NCBI GenBank assembly: GCA_009741485.1
Contig: CM019216.1
Location: 29,219,741 to 29,283,740, forward strand
Reading direction: 5' to 3'
Source: Malurus cyaneus samueli
Lineage: Eukaryota; Chordata; Aves; Passeriformes; Maluridae
Length of the DNA: 64,000 nucleotides
Position 1 is the stretch's first letter, and each line of letters begins with the position of its first letter. Positions 37,260 to 48,960 of the stretch are shown here, piece after piece. The position numbers were made by a program, and so were the translations under genes. A model generated the notes under the pieces. That model had not been told where the DNA came from. It saw only the letters and a list, made by a program, of their open reading frames with translations, and made no database searches.

Positions 37260-38876
37260 TACAAAATAGGCAGGGTTAACTGGAGCTTCCTCAAGAGCCC
37301 TGAAGTAGCTCTAACAAAAAATTGCAGAGCTTCTGGCCAAGGTATGCAACCTGTCATGCAAATAGCTGTGATGCCAGAGGACTAATGATAAAAGTCCCAT
37401 CCACAAAAGGGCTCTGCAGGAAAACCTGGGCACCACAGACTAAAGGGACAGATTTTCAGCCCTGGTGAGATGATAGAGCCTATAACAATGAATTAGAACA
37501 CAGAACACCTGGATAAATCAAGTCCATCACAAAAGAGTCTGTGCAACTTCTGCAAAGGGAAAATGCTGCTTCACTAACCTAGTGCCCACAAATGTAGTAT
37601 ATCCAGATTTTTTAAAGCCTGTACAAAACTCCAAACCAAATGTACTCCAATCAGAAAGCAGCAGAAGGGCTGTTCCATGAAGGGGCAAGACAGGAGCCAA
37701 GTGCAAGCTCAGAACAAGCAGGGCCCTCCCCTTGAGCTCCAGACCACAGCACTGCAAGGCCACGTGGTTGAACACAAGGGATGACATCCATGACCCAGTG
37801 ATGGGCAGACAGGGCAATTTCAGGTGATGAATCAGGCCCAGGGTGGAATCAGGATGTCCTGCCAGGAGAAACAGAAGATAAAGCAGAAGATTACAGCATA
37901 GGTCCAACCATGACACAAGTCTAGGGACAAAGTTAAGCCAGCAGTGCTATAAAATCTCAGCCAGAGCAGGAGAACAAAAGGCCAAGAAAAAAATTTACCT
38001 GGAGCATAGCTCAAACTCAGAACTAGAACTAAACTAATGCTCCGGGCTCTCAGTTATAGGTGTGGATGTGGCCCCAGGAGAAGATGGTCAGGGCAATCAA
38101 GGATTATTGCTGCTCTCAGGCCCTGACAATTACAGAAATTAAGTCACTGCAGAACTGCAGTGAAGGTCCAATAATGTAATTAAAATTGGTTAGGCAAGAG
38201 GAAGCAGTGTTTCAGTTGTAGTGTCCTTGGGATGTGCTCTCTGGATTGGTTTGATTAGCATTCTTATCAGTGATTTGATGGGAGGAACACAATTATACAA
38301 CCACATAATGAAATGTCCAAGTCTGGCAATGATACTAAAACCTTTCACCTACTAAAATGCTCATGGGTGGGCAAAATATGGTGAGTGAGTTTCACTTCAG
38401 AAACACAAAAGGTGATACATATAAGTACAAGACTACAAAGGTGATTTGGGGGCTGTATCCCCTCAATTACGAAGACAGGTTGAGGGACCTGGGCCTGTTC
38501 AGCCTGGAAAAGAGAAAACTGAGAGGGGATCTTATCAATGCATGCAAGCACCTGAAGATCGGTGTCAAGAGGATGGAGCCAGGCTTTGCTCAGGGGTACC
38601 GAGCAATAGGATGAAAGGCAACAGGAGAAAAATGGAACACAGGAAGTTTCACCTGAATACGAGGAAGAACTTTGCTATGTAGATAACTGAGCACTGGAAC
38701 AAGCTGCCCAGAGAAGTTGTGGAATCTCTTTCTCTGGAGATATTCAAAAGCCATCTGGACACAATCGTGAGGAAGGTGCCCTTGGGGACCCTGCTTGAGC
38801 AAGGACATTGGGCCAGGTGACCTTCAGTGGTTTTTCCAACCTTACCCATTCTGCAATTATGTAATTCTTTGAAGTA
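37260..38876 (+). mobile_element. CR1 LINE, plus strand, about 1.6 kb, old copy with 3' end
   Basis: Sense CR1 blocks occur in order: 'attgcagagcttctggccaaggtatgcaacctgtcatgcaaatagc' near 37320, 'gggctctgcaggaaaacctggg' near 37410, and 'tgcaaagggaaaatgctgcttcactaac' near 37550. Then come 'attagcattcttatcagtgatttgatggg' near 38255 (region of the catalytic D-D motif) and 'tgagggacctgggcctgttcagcctggaaaagagaaaactgagag' near 38480. The 3' end is 'ggccaggtgaccttcagtgg...ttctgcaattatgtaattctt' at about 38810-38876. The reading frame is broken many times, so it is inactive. It is one of the longer CR1 copies in the window and includes part of the reverse-transcriptase region. Confidence 0.85.
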
Positions 38877-38989
38877 GAAATTATGTGTATCATGTGTACA
38901 GATGCAGTTATCAGGTCTAAATCAGCAACTCAGTGTGCAACTCAAACATTCGGAGACAGCTCTCTGAAATTGGTTTAGTGTGCAGAAGC

Positions 38990-39600
38990 AGCCTGAAGAG
39001 AAGCACTGGAGTGCACTGTCTCATCAGAAAGGGCATGGAGGACAACTTCATGGGCATTACTTTGCCAATGCTGAAAATTTTTTTGCAGCTGCATTTGGTC
39101 TGTGTGTAGTCCTGGTCTTCACATCTGCAGGGAGCAGGAGACAAATAAAGTGCAGAGGAGGGCCCTTAAAATGATCAGAGGGGTGCAGCAGTTGCCACAA
39201 AGTAAGAAACTAAAAACCCTTGGATGTTTCAATTTGGAAAGTAAGATGTTGAACAAAAAGTAAGAGGTTGAACGATATATTCATGAGGTTTGCAAAGTGG
39301 TTAAAAAGAACACAAAACTATTTTTGAGCATAATTCACAAGACTGTAACAGCAGACACTCACTGTATTAGCAGGAGATTAGAATGAAACAGCTAAAATGA
39401 AATACATTTTTTAGACAAAGGGTAGTGAACTTCTGGAACATTTTGTCACAGGAGTTTGTGGAAGCCGGAAATATCAGCAGGCTTCAAAGGGGATTAAATA
39501 AATTTTAGTGCAGCAGAACCACAAACTGAAACTTTGGGACTACAAATTGTTCTGAGTAGGAAGTGGTTGATTCTCTGCTGTTCTGGTATTCTGATTGTTT
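38990..39600 (+). mobile_element. very old CR1/L3-like fragment, plus strand
   Basis: Diverged sense blocks are visible: 'gagcaggagacaaataaagtgcagaggagggcccttaaaatgatcag', 'agggtagtgaacttctggaacattttgtcacagga', 'caggcttcaaaggggattaaataaatttta', and a terminal 'tctgctgttctggtattctga'. This order fits the 3' part of ancient CR1/L3-type LINEs and not the younger CR1 next to it. Boundaries are approximate. Confidence 0.6.
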
Positions 39601-40659
39601 AGCCTTGAGGTGTTGTTGTTGGACAGGCTTTTATAACTGACAGTCTAAAAGTTATCTGCAGTTCACGTACATTTACACAAACTACTCTCTTTGTTAATGC
39701 CAGCATGAGTTGGGAGCAGAAATTACAGCCAGATTTATAAAGCAATAGAGGGTGGAGGGTTTGGAAGCCAAGCAGGCAATCTAGAACAGCATAGAGAAGA
39801 CCACTGAGCAGATTACTTTATTTGGGCTCCCACTTCCAACAATCTCTGAACTGCTGGATATACACTGCATGTACCTGGCTCTGCTGCCCATCTTATTTCA
39901 TATCAGACTCGTGAAATTAGTATGGTTCAGTATGATACTTGTCTCAACTGAACTGAAACAGTTGGAGCTCAGAAGAGTATTTGGGAGAAATTCCTCCCAT
40001 GGTGGCCCTCTGGAATTCCCCTTGCTCTTGTAAAAGGATATTGTTCTGTTAGCATGGCTGTTCCTACTCTATCCAGTGCTCCTGCCATATATTGACTGTA
40101 TGAACAGAATTGCTAATATTAAATTTGATAATACTTATCTGTTGATAATTTGGTTTAATTCCTTTGCACCAGTAAACTCAACCAGTTGGAGGGCTTAAGA
40201 AAGACATTAAAAAACAACATATGGAAGACAATGTTCATGTACAAAGCTCATTGCCTGTCACCAAATAAAGTTTGGTCACTCTTTGAAGGTGCTATGAGGT
40301 AGTGTGAGATTTCAATGGTTATTCTGTTCATTGCTATTTGGATCCTCTAAGGGTCACATTCTATGGTGTGCTTATGTGTTGTTAATTTTGGTATATTTTA
40401 AATTGGCTCGTTTGACATCTGAATGTCAGTGTGCTTAGATAACATGGCATTTTGTAGCTGATTAAAATACATTCAAATAACATTTTCCTTTGAATCACAC
40501 AATTAAAAAACTTGGAGAGAATATAATTAATATACATTTTCTGTAATTACGTGACTTCACTCTAGTCTTACATAAAGCCCCACTATTTAAGAAACCAAGT
40601 CTTGACAAAGTTTAAGAAAGGAGAAGTGTTGACTCACTGATGTAGAGCCAAAGCCTGGA
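39601..40659. other. unique AT-rich non-coding stretch
   Basis: I see no gene, repeat or regulatory signal that I can support here. Confidence 0.6.
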
Positions 40660-41260
40660 GATACTACGTGACATCCCTGAAGTTACTCAGGGAGCAGCTG
40701 AGGAGCTAAATTAGTGTGAGATCTCTTGGGTTCTGAACCACAACCACAACATTGCTCTCCCTCTTCTCATACTTCTACTCAAGCCACAGCTTCCTACATT
40801 GATCTCCTGCAACCGCATTCCGAGGGAAACCCAAGGGAATCGATCTTTTTGGACCTTCCTTCTGTGTGTAAGCATGCTGGCAGATGGGTGGCTGAGTCTC
40901 AGATGCCAAAGTCTGACTGGGTGAGGCTGAGCAGTAGCCAGAGAGCAAATCTGCCAAGCTGCTCCCTGCAGACAGGGATCAGAGGCTGCACGAGCCAGCA
41001 AATGTCCAAATCTGAATGTTAACACAAATCTGGATGTGAACAGAGAAGCAGCTCCAGCAAGAGCGCTGTGTTTCGGCTCCTCCTCTGCCTGACGCCACCA
41101 CTACGACCCATCATGGTCAACCAAACTTGGAACAAGACAAAAACTCTGGACACACGTGAAAAATGCAGTTTAGCCAAAAGAGGATTTTCCAGAATTCCTC
41201 TGAGGCCGGTGCAATGTTTGCTTAGTCTGACCAATATTGCTCCCAACGATACAGACATTG
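40660..41260. other. CpG-enriched segment without a recognised feature
   Basis: About a dozen CpGs lie in 600 bases, clustered at 40810-40840 and 41060-41110, inside otherwise CpG-poor sequence. Frames of about 100 residues overlap on opposite strands and are antisense shadows of each other. The segment does not match any LTR or CR1 that I know. An exon of a non-coding transcript, a conserved element or an unrecognised repeat are all possible. Confidence 0.3.
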
Positions 41261-44200
41261 TTTGAACATTACAGACCCCAACTGAACAATTGCCCATGAC
41301 AATGCAAGCATTTAAACCCATCAGCCAGAAAGGCCAGCAGAGTTAATGAAACTGAAAAACTCTGCCAATCTTGGACTATTAGCTTGGAAGTGGAATGAAG
41401 TACCAGAAGAAGAGATAAGTTTCATCCAGCACCCCAGAACTGTTCCATTCAGGAGAGAAGGGGCTGAAAGCAGCAGCCTGAAATACAACAGTTTCCTGGA
41501 GAAGAATGTCTCCCTTCTTTGCTTATGGAGGTGGCCATTTGGGGAAAGCAAATTCCCATGTATAACTTAGGCCTTTGGACATAATCCCAGGGTTTCTGGC
41601 CTTTGAGAAGGAATTACATAAACTTTAGAGGGACTCCTGATACCTTGTGAGCCATCTCTGCCTCTGACACAGGGGCTTGAACCTTTTACCCACTCACCTG
41701 GTGCTCTCAAGTCCATTGTTCTTCCACATCAGAGCACATCCTGTGGGATACATTAGCTATTAACTCACTCATATTAATATATTCTTCTTTGTATCCAATC
41801 TAGATCACAGGATTTCAAGTCCACATAATTTGTCATTAGGAACAAAACCAATACTCATAGCAAATGTTTTGCCAAGAAGCCTGGAAAATCTGAGCCAAGA
41901 TAGAGAAAAACATTTACCCCTTCTTCTCTTGTGACTGTCTCTCTATTCTGCTCATGGATTTTCATCCTTCTTCTGCAACAGATCATGTATTTCCAAAGTG
42001 TACACAGCTGTTAATTAAAGATTTAAATTGTGAGAAATTAAATATACTGAGTTACAACATTTTAATAGCTATTTTCATAGTCAATATGGTTTATTTGGGT
42101 TTGGTTTCCAACTGCTGGACATTTTGCTTTCTATTTTAAGCTTCTTTATTTTTTAAGCAAATTAAATTGATCTCCCCATGGAGAAGTGTGGTAAACTATT
42201 TTGATAAATGATAGGACATGAACGTAATGCTATCAGCTGGGTAATGTCCTTTAGCATGTAGGAGATGACCTGAACAATGGACTGTGAGCTGTCTCTAGGC
42301 TTTCATATAAATAATTATTCAAATCAGTAGTGCTACATAGTGATGGTATGGCAATTTGTACAGTTTTTTATTGCTTTGGAAGTGAATATTAGACCAGAAA
42401 ATCAGGGACAGAGGATTTCTTTTTAAAAGTAGAATGTAAAGTACCATGCAAATGGTGAACCATAACTGAGGATAGTCAAACCTTAACCCTCACTGCTTTT
42501 GAAAACCACATCCTGTGATCATTTTGTGTTTGAACAATAACAATGTTTTTACAAACATTTCTTCGCTCAGCAAATCAAATTTTCTGTTGTTATTCAGAAA
42601 ACAGGACATTGCAGTGAGTGCATATACGCACATACAGATCTGTATAAAAATACAGTGTATGTGTGTCTGTGTCACTTCTGTCTCACAGCCTGATTAAATA
42701 CATGTTAAAAACAGATGTTATATTCCTCTCTCTCTCCTGCAGACATGATAATTTTTCATTCCTTTCCTGCACAGGGCTCAGGATGTGACCTCATCCCCTG
42801 ACACTTGAAGGACTGCCTTGTGGCTGTTATTGCTACTGATCTTTACTGTCCATTTGCTCTGCAGTGATGCCTCTGTGTGTCAGTCATGATTTAGAACCCT
42901 TGTGCACTGCACAACAAATTTGTACAAAGGAAGAGACCATAGTTAGATTTACACAGAGGGACGGTATTTATCCTGATGGGCAGCTCTGTCAGCGTATCAT
43001 CAACTAATCCCGAGCCTCTCAGATGCTATAGAAAAGACATATGCTAAAACATGCCTGTAAGTTTTGAATTTATTAATACACATGAAGAAGTTTCTCTCTC
43101 ATAAGAAAAGCAACTTGGGAAAGTGCATGAAGATTCTTCTGATAAAAGTGTGATGGGGATGGTACTGTATTTCTTAGAGCTGGCACTGGCAATACATGGA
43201 TGATCCAACAGCTTCTCAGTGCACTTGGAGAGGGAGAGAAAAATAAAACTTGCAGAAAGAAGTCCAAATTAGGAACCAGAATATTTGGCATACCGTTTTT
43301 AGGTCAGGTGATAAAATACTGCACTATGCTTTTATGAAGCCAAACTAAAATCACAAAGGAGGAAATCTAACCTTTTTATTTATTCCATTAGATATCCTGC
43401 AGCTGTCAGCAGAGTTAACCATTACTTGAAAAGAACTAATGTACTAAGCAGAGCAGAATTTTGAATAAACAAAAGACTCAGGGTCCTTGTCTATTTGCTG
43501 TGATTTATATAAAAAAAAATGGGGAGTAAAAAACAAAAACTCTTCACAATGCTTTGTCTTGAGTCTTACAAGCTAAAAGTAGCCATAGGGTTGTGTTGGG
43601 TATGACCCAGATTTGCCAATAAACATAAACATATTTAATTCTTTAGGTTTAGGTAGCAAAAAAAGAAGGTGCAAGGAGCTATCAAATAGCAAGCACCTGC
43701 TCTTCATGAATTAGAGTTCACATGTACAGAAATTACCCCCAAAACCCTGAGTGAAAACAGACATCCTAACCTTAGAATAGCTGTGTTTGGTACACACATC
43801 CTGAGGCTCTTTATGACTGTGCGGTCCTGCTTATTCTTCTAGTTGCTGGCAGGAGAAAAGGGCAAAGAAAATCCTTAAATTGCCTACATGACAGATTAAA
43901 CAGTCTGGTCTCACAGTAGCACTAAGGAACTTGCTTGCAGACAGGGCTGAGCAGGAAAGCAGGACTTTGTTTGCAGGAAAGCTGGACTTTGCCTGCATCA
44001 TACGGTCATTAATATCTACAGTGGTATAGACAAAAGCCAGACATCCAAAGATTGCCTACATTTCCTTCAGGCAATCCACTCCAGATGCTGTCAAGTGACT
44101 TCTAGCAGTGCCCTGCTTGGGGAGAGGGATTAGCTGGATGGTTCCTGCAAGGGCACTAACTCATTCCAACATTAAAAAAAAAAGTCAGAGAAACACTATA

Positions 44201-46449
44201 CAATAATTATTTCTATTTCTGACACTTCTTACACTACACAGTTCAGAAATTGAAAAATATGGTTTCAAAACCCCAGCAGTGCTGATGTGATTTGATCAGA
44301 ACACTAATACGTTGTACAGCAGGAAGGAATTACTGGAAATGCTGCCATGCATGCAGATATTTGCTCCTATTGACCAACAGTCTATTTCTTATTAGCATAT
44401 CTCCAGAAAATTTCCAAAAGTAAATTCAATTAACTTTAAAAAATCTGCATCTTGGATTATACTTCTGTAACTTGTAGATAATGGAAGTGATATGTCTAGA
44501 ATAGGAAATTCAACATCTGACTATTAAACAGGATGGATTTTGCAAGGAACTTACACTCTGAATTGACCTAGATGTAGATTTAGAAGATGAACGACAAAAA
44601 TTCTGGGTGTCATCGTGATTTTTAGCAATTCCTTTTGCAAAAAGATGTAAAATTGCATGCCTGGTCTTGGTAAGAGAAAAAACTTTCCCAAAGTTTGGGA
44701 GTGGTGGAAAATAATGTTCCAGATCTCCTTGCCTTCTTTCTGTACTGATTTTCCACAATTAGTGCATCAGGTTCATGAATGTATCAAAGATAGAATAATA
44801 CTGCATATAATAGGGATTTTTTTTTTTTCCAAAATGGACATCTATCTGTCTGCTGCTTCTGTTCATGAAGAAGTGGAAGTGCAGGTCATATGGCAAGAGG
44901 AAGTGTTGGTGCTTATGAAGAACCCAAAGAGTAGGAGATCACTACAGGAAGGGATTAATTGGTGTTTGTCTTCTCTCTGTCCCATAGCCAGTGTCCCATG
45001 CTTTAGCCCCACTGTGCTCTTCTATTCTGTCACCATATTCAACTCTGGCTACACCAAACTCTTCTTTCACAACAGCCAAACAGGAGGGCAGGGATTAGAT
45101 AAATTAGAAACTTCCTCATGGCCCTAAAGCTGCAGAGAAATTCAGATTAGATCCACAGAGGAAAAGGAAAGTTGTGGGGGCAAGGTAGAGGGGAGGAAAG
45201 GGGGAAGAGAGGAGAAATAGCCCCAGGAATATCTGTGGCAGGGAATAGAATCAAGCCTGCAGGCATAACCTGACCACGTGTGACAGCCTTGCTGATTAGG
45301 GGCAGACAGCAGCTGCTCTGCTTCCATTCTCCCAGGACTCACATTGTCCTGAACAGATTCTGAAAAGGGCACAAGCTCCCATTTCCTGCTCTTTCTGTAC
45401 ACTAAAAACCTCTAGAGTGCAGCCCTGTGCAAGTGGGCTTATTTAGAACTGTGGCTTTATGACTCCTTTAAGATTAATGTGGTTAAGGCTTACATGCCGG
45501 GGAAAAGCTGTTCCTCACCCCCACATTCGTTCTACGCTCACATGGACTCCAAATCATCCATAAAAGGTCTGCAGCATAATCATTGCACTGGTCAAATATG
45601 AAAGGCAGTCTTTCAAAATTTTACTTACTCACACTGCCTGTGTGAGTCACCTTTCATTTTAAGCACTAAAGCATTTTTGGGCTGTTTTTTGTCACCACCG
45701 ATGAAAATGGGGATGAATAGATGTTCTGTGACTACAAGGCAAATTCTTCTTCAGTGCTACTTTTCTCATGGCAAGTTTTGCAAGTCTAAAGTCAAAGTGT
45801 TTCATTCTGATCCAATTTTATTGTGTTTTCTCAAAATCCATGTGCTTCTCTGGACGCGAAGAGCACCCAGCGCAAATAAAAGAAAACTCATATTTAAACT
45901 TATCTGCAATTTTCTTTTTCAGGATTTAATCAAATGATAATGGTAGTCAGCCACATTTCTGGAGAATTTTCCATGACTTCCCAGAACAATGAGCAATTGT
46001 CTAACAAGATGTTGCCCTCTCTTGTGTGTTCAGCTGTTGATGTCTGGCACTCCTCTCAATGGACACTGGCAATGACCCAGCCTTAAACATCTTCAGCCAT
46101 ATTTGAGAAGATGCAACAAAGCTGAAGATTTTTTTTCTGTATTCCTGCAACGGATTGATAAACCCAGCCAGATTATAGGACTCCTTCTCAAGAAAGCAAT
46201 GTTTAATGATTTTTGAAGCACTTATAAGCAAGAAGCAAGAACTTTCTGATTTTCTCATTCCTGTTCATTATATACACTAGACTTCTTGGAACTATTTTAA
46301 GCATCATCAGAAGTAATTTCAATTTTCTTAACTGAATAAAAGATTACAGATGCTGAATGCAGTTTACATTCTACTTAATTGTGCCATTGCTCTTGCTCAC
46401 CTGGTGTTGCAAATGGCTCATCCTCAGGACTGTTTGTGGGGAAATAGCT
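41261..46449. other. unique AT-rich non-coding stretch
   Basis: No gene recognised. The 156-residue frame at 44657-45127 has no recognisable domain and contains T- and A-run translations, so I treat it as chance. The interval 45140-45220 is purine-rich. Confidence 0.55.
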
Positions 46450-46483
46450 GCCAGTACAGCAAGCAGCTGTATGCTGTACTGGT
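46450..46483. repeat. 11-bp perfect hairpin with 10-base loop
   Basis: The arm ccagtacagca (46451-46461) pairs fully with tgctgtactgg (46472-46482). A G-T pair extends the stem outward. The loop is 'agcagctgta'. The stem is GC-balanced, which is less expected by chance than an AT-rich one, but it is shorter than a microRNA precursor stem. Confidence 0.7.
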
Positions 46484-46883
46484 CTCCTAGACCATCATTT
46501 CTCAAGAAAAGTTCAACAAGTTCTTAATTCTTTTGGTTGTTGTTTATGCAATTATTCCTTCAGTGTTTTCCTTCTGTGCATGTAAGTTCCCTGAAAATAA
46601 CTTACCAATGGTCTAATGTGTTCCAGTGAACAGCATTCTTCAGGTCATTAGTTTCTTTATTTTTTTTAGTGTGATGATGAGAAATTCAAGTTCAAAGCAC
46701 TCATAATCTCTTAAATATTATACTTAAAATCAACATTAGACATAACTCTTAAATTGAGACAGTACAGGATGACATTATATCAACTTGAATGGATTGTTTG
46801 GGTAGCCAATATAGTGTACACAGAAATCTCCTCTGGGGGGTTTTGCAGCTCCTTGGTACCTGAACACTTTGCAGTGTTCAGGC

Positions 46884-46937
46884 TATTTATCATATTTACC
46901 ATATTTATCATATTCATCATATTTATCATATTCATTT
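46884..46937 (+). repeat. minisatellite of six 9-bp units
   Basis: Six head-to-tail copies of 'tatttatca' with variants 'tatttacca', 'tattcatca' and 'tattcattt'. The 9-base period keeps the frame open, so the minus strand reads as a run of Met, Asn, Ile and Val residues. That is a translation artefact of the repeat and not a protein. Confidence 0.92.
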
Positions 46938-48469
46938 GGCCTAGTCCCCACAACGGCTCTACCATGAAATCCCTTCCTAAGACACTCTCTGGCTGCCAGT
47001 TGTGACAGAGTCAAATTGCTCCCATAAGATTCCCCTCCTTAGACTTACCAAACTTCACCTCAAAACTCAGTGCATTTGTGGGTTTACCTTTATCAGAGGT
47101 CTGGTTTGGAAAACCCCTCTACTCCTACTTTCCAGCTCAGCTGTACTTATTACCATTTCCAGAAATACACTCCACCTTTCCTGAAATTTACTAGCTTCTG
47201 CCCAGTATGCATCTAGCTAGGAAAGTTTTTGTTATTTTTTTAATAGCTGAGGACTTGAATCATAAGAAAACTCAGCACCCTGGAGGACTGGAACAGGTTG
47301 GATAAAGGCATCTTTCTTTTTGTAAGTGTGACTTGGATTTGAAAAAGCTGAATCTTTGAACTCTGGCCCTCTGCCTGCATTTCCTGGTAACTATAACAGA
47401 CAAGGGCCATTTGTGAACAGCTCAGATATTTGGACACCACTTACACACACAAGACTTGATCCAAAACCCACTACAGTCAATGGAAAGACTTTTGGTTGAC
47501 TTCCATTCTCTCTGGACCAGGAATATTTCATAGGGCTAGAACATACATGCCGTCTTTTGCTGCTTTTTTCTCCACGTAGTAGCACATCCATATTGCCTTT
47601 GCAAATATTTTCCAAATAATGGTCCAAAACAAAGACCCAAGTGCCTTAGCACAAAGTTCCCTTCTTCACAGAGAAATTCCAAAGGGCATAAACAGCGACT
47701 GTGAGTCACCACACCCACAACAAGAAATCAGTATGTAGCAAATGGTCAGTAAATATGATACATCATCTATAATGTGCAGAAAACAAACAGGATTCCCATG
47801 ATGAACATATGAGTTTGTACAAATGCTGGTCCATTTATGAAATACTGCAGCAATCAGAATTGTCAGGGAAATTAATAGGAAAATGATGTGGGACTTTACC
47901 CCAGAAGTCACAGACTTAGTATTTTGTTTATATAAAAAATAATTATCTCTGCCAATTTCTAGTCCTTGATTGTTTTTACTGACAGAAATTATTGTTAGAC
48001 TGCCAAAACTGTAAAATAATCATGAGATGTTTCATTAAATGTTGACAATTTCAGTGAGATCCTGGAAGAATGGGAAAACTTGACACACTGCAAATTTGGG
48101 CTCTTTGCACAGCCTGTGAGCAAAAGGAGATTTTCCCTGCAAACTATTATGAAAAGATATTAATGTGTTTGAGAGAGAAAGCACAGGAAGTTCTGTGCCT
48201 GGGGCTGCTGGATTTGTGTTTTTTGGAGAGTGGGAATCCTGGAGCTCCTTGGACACTGAAGGGGTGATTGCACAGTGCAGCTGGTGCTGTGAGAAGCAGC
48301 AGTGTCCCTGCTGAGCCCGCATTCCATGGAATCACAGTGGTGACACAAGCATCACTGTCTACATCCACACCCTCCCCAGCAGCAAAAGGGAAAGTTAGGG
48401 TGTTCATAGTAACAGAACCTTGCCCAGATGCAGTCTCCAAGGAGCACCTCAGGGTACCAGTGTTGCCTA
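46938..48469. other. unique non-coding stretch
   Basis: No gene recognised. Several overlapping frames at 47240-48440 are on the minus strand and lack recognisable domains. Confidence 0.55.
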
Positions 48470-48960
48470 AAAAGGCCAGTTTTTAATAATGACACAGATA
48501 TGGTTAAGAGGATAAAAAGGGTTTTTCTTCGGTATTTGGGATCTCAGGTGTACAACTTGATGGCAGAATGCACTCCCGTGTACAACATGGGTACAAGTTT
48601 TATAGGTTTCAGGAGTTAGCATATCTATCTAGAATTCCTCAATAAGAAACTTAACAAATGCAGTAATGTCCCCCTGTTCTAATGAATTCCCTCCCCAGAC
48701 GAGGCCAGAGCTCAGTTTACACAAGATGTTCTGGACAGAAGGCTTCACCCAAGGCTGGAGCCTCGGGTTTAAGATAGCACAGGGCACAATGAGCCCTTCC
48801 TCAGGATGTTTGGTCTCTCTGCCCAGCAGAATTCCTAAACTCAGCTGGAATATCAGGCTTCAGGAATTACAAGCGTGTGGGCTAAGAGGTACAGGCAGAT
48901 GCATAGAGGGTACAGAAAGCATAAAACGGAAAAGCAAAAATCATCAGGCATCACCAGGAC
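48470..48960 (-). mobile_element. ERV LTR, minus orientation (same family as 19295-19815)
   Basis: The reverse complement shares a colinear set of blocks with 19295-19815: a T-rich start, 'cctgatattccag', 'caaacatcctgag', 'gggggacattactgc', 'gttaagtttcttattgagg', a TATA box at 48598-48603, and 'gtacac' blocks. It ends with 'ataccgaagaaaaaccctttttatcctcttaaccatatctg'. No retroviral gene lies on either side. Ends are set by loss of similarity between the two copies. Confidence 0.72.
48598..48603 (-). promoter_or_regulatory. TATA box of the minus-strand LTR
   Basis: The minus strand reads 'aacctataaaactt' at the point matching the TATA box of the other copy at 19653-19660. Confidence 0.5.

Noticed and set aside
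44657..45127. 156-residue open frame
   Set aside because: No family resemblance, it includes translated homopolymer runs, and nothing nearby supports transcription.
46754..47005. Repetitive Ile/Phe-rich peptide, and Met-Asn-Ile peptide on the other strand
   Set aside because: Produced by translating the 9-bp minisatellite at 46884-46937.
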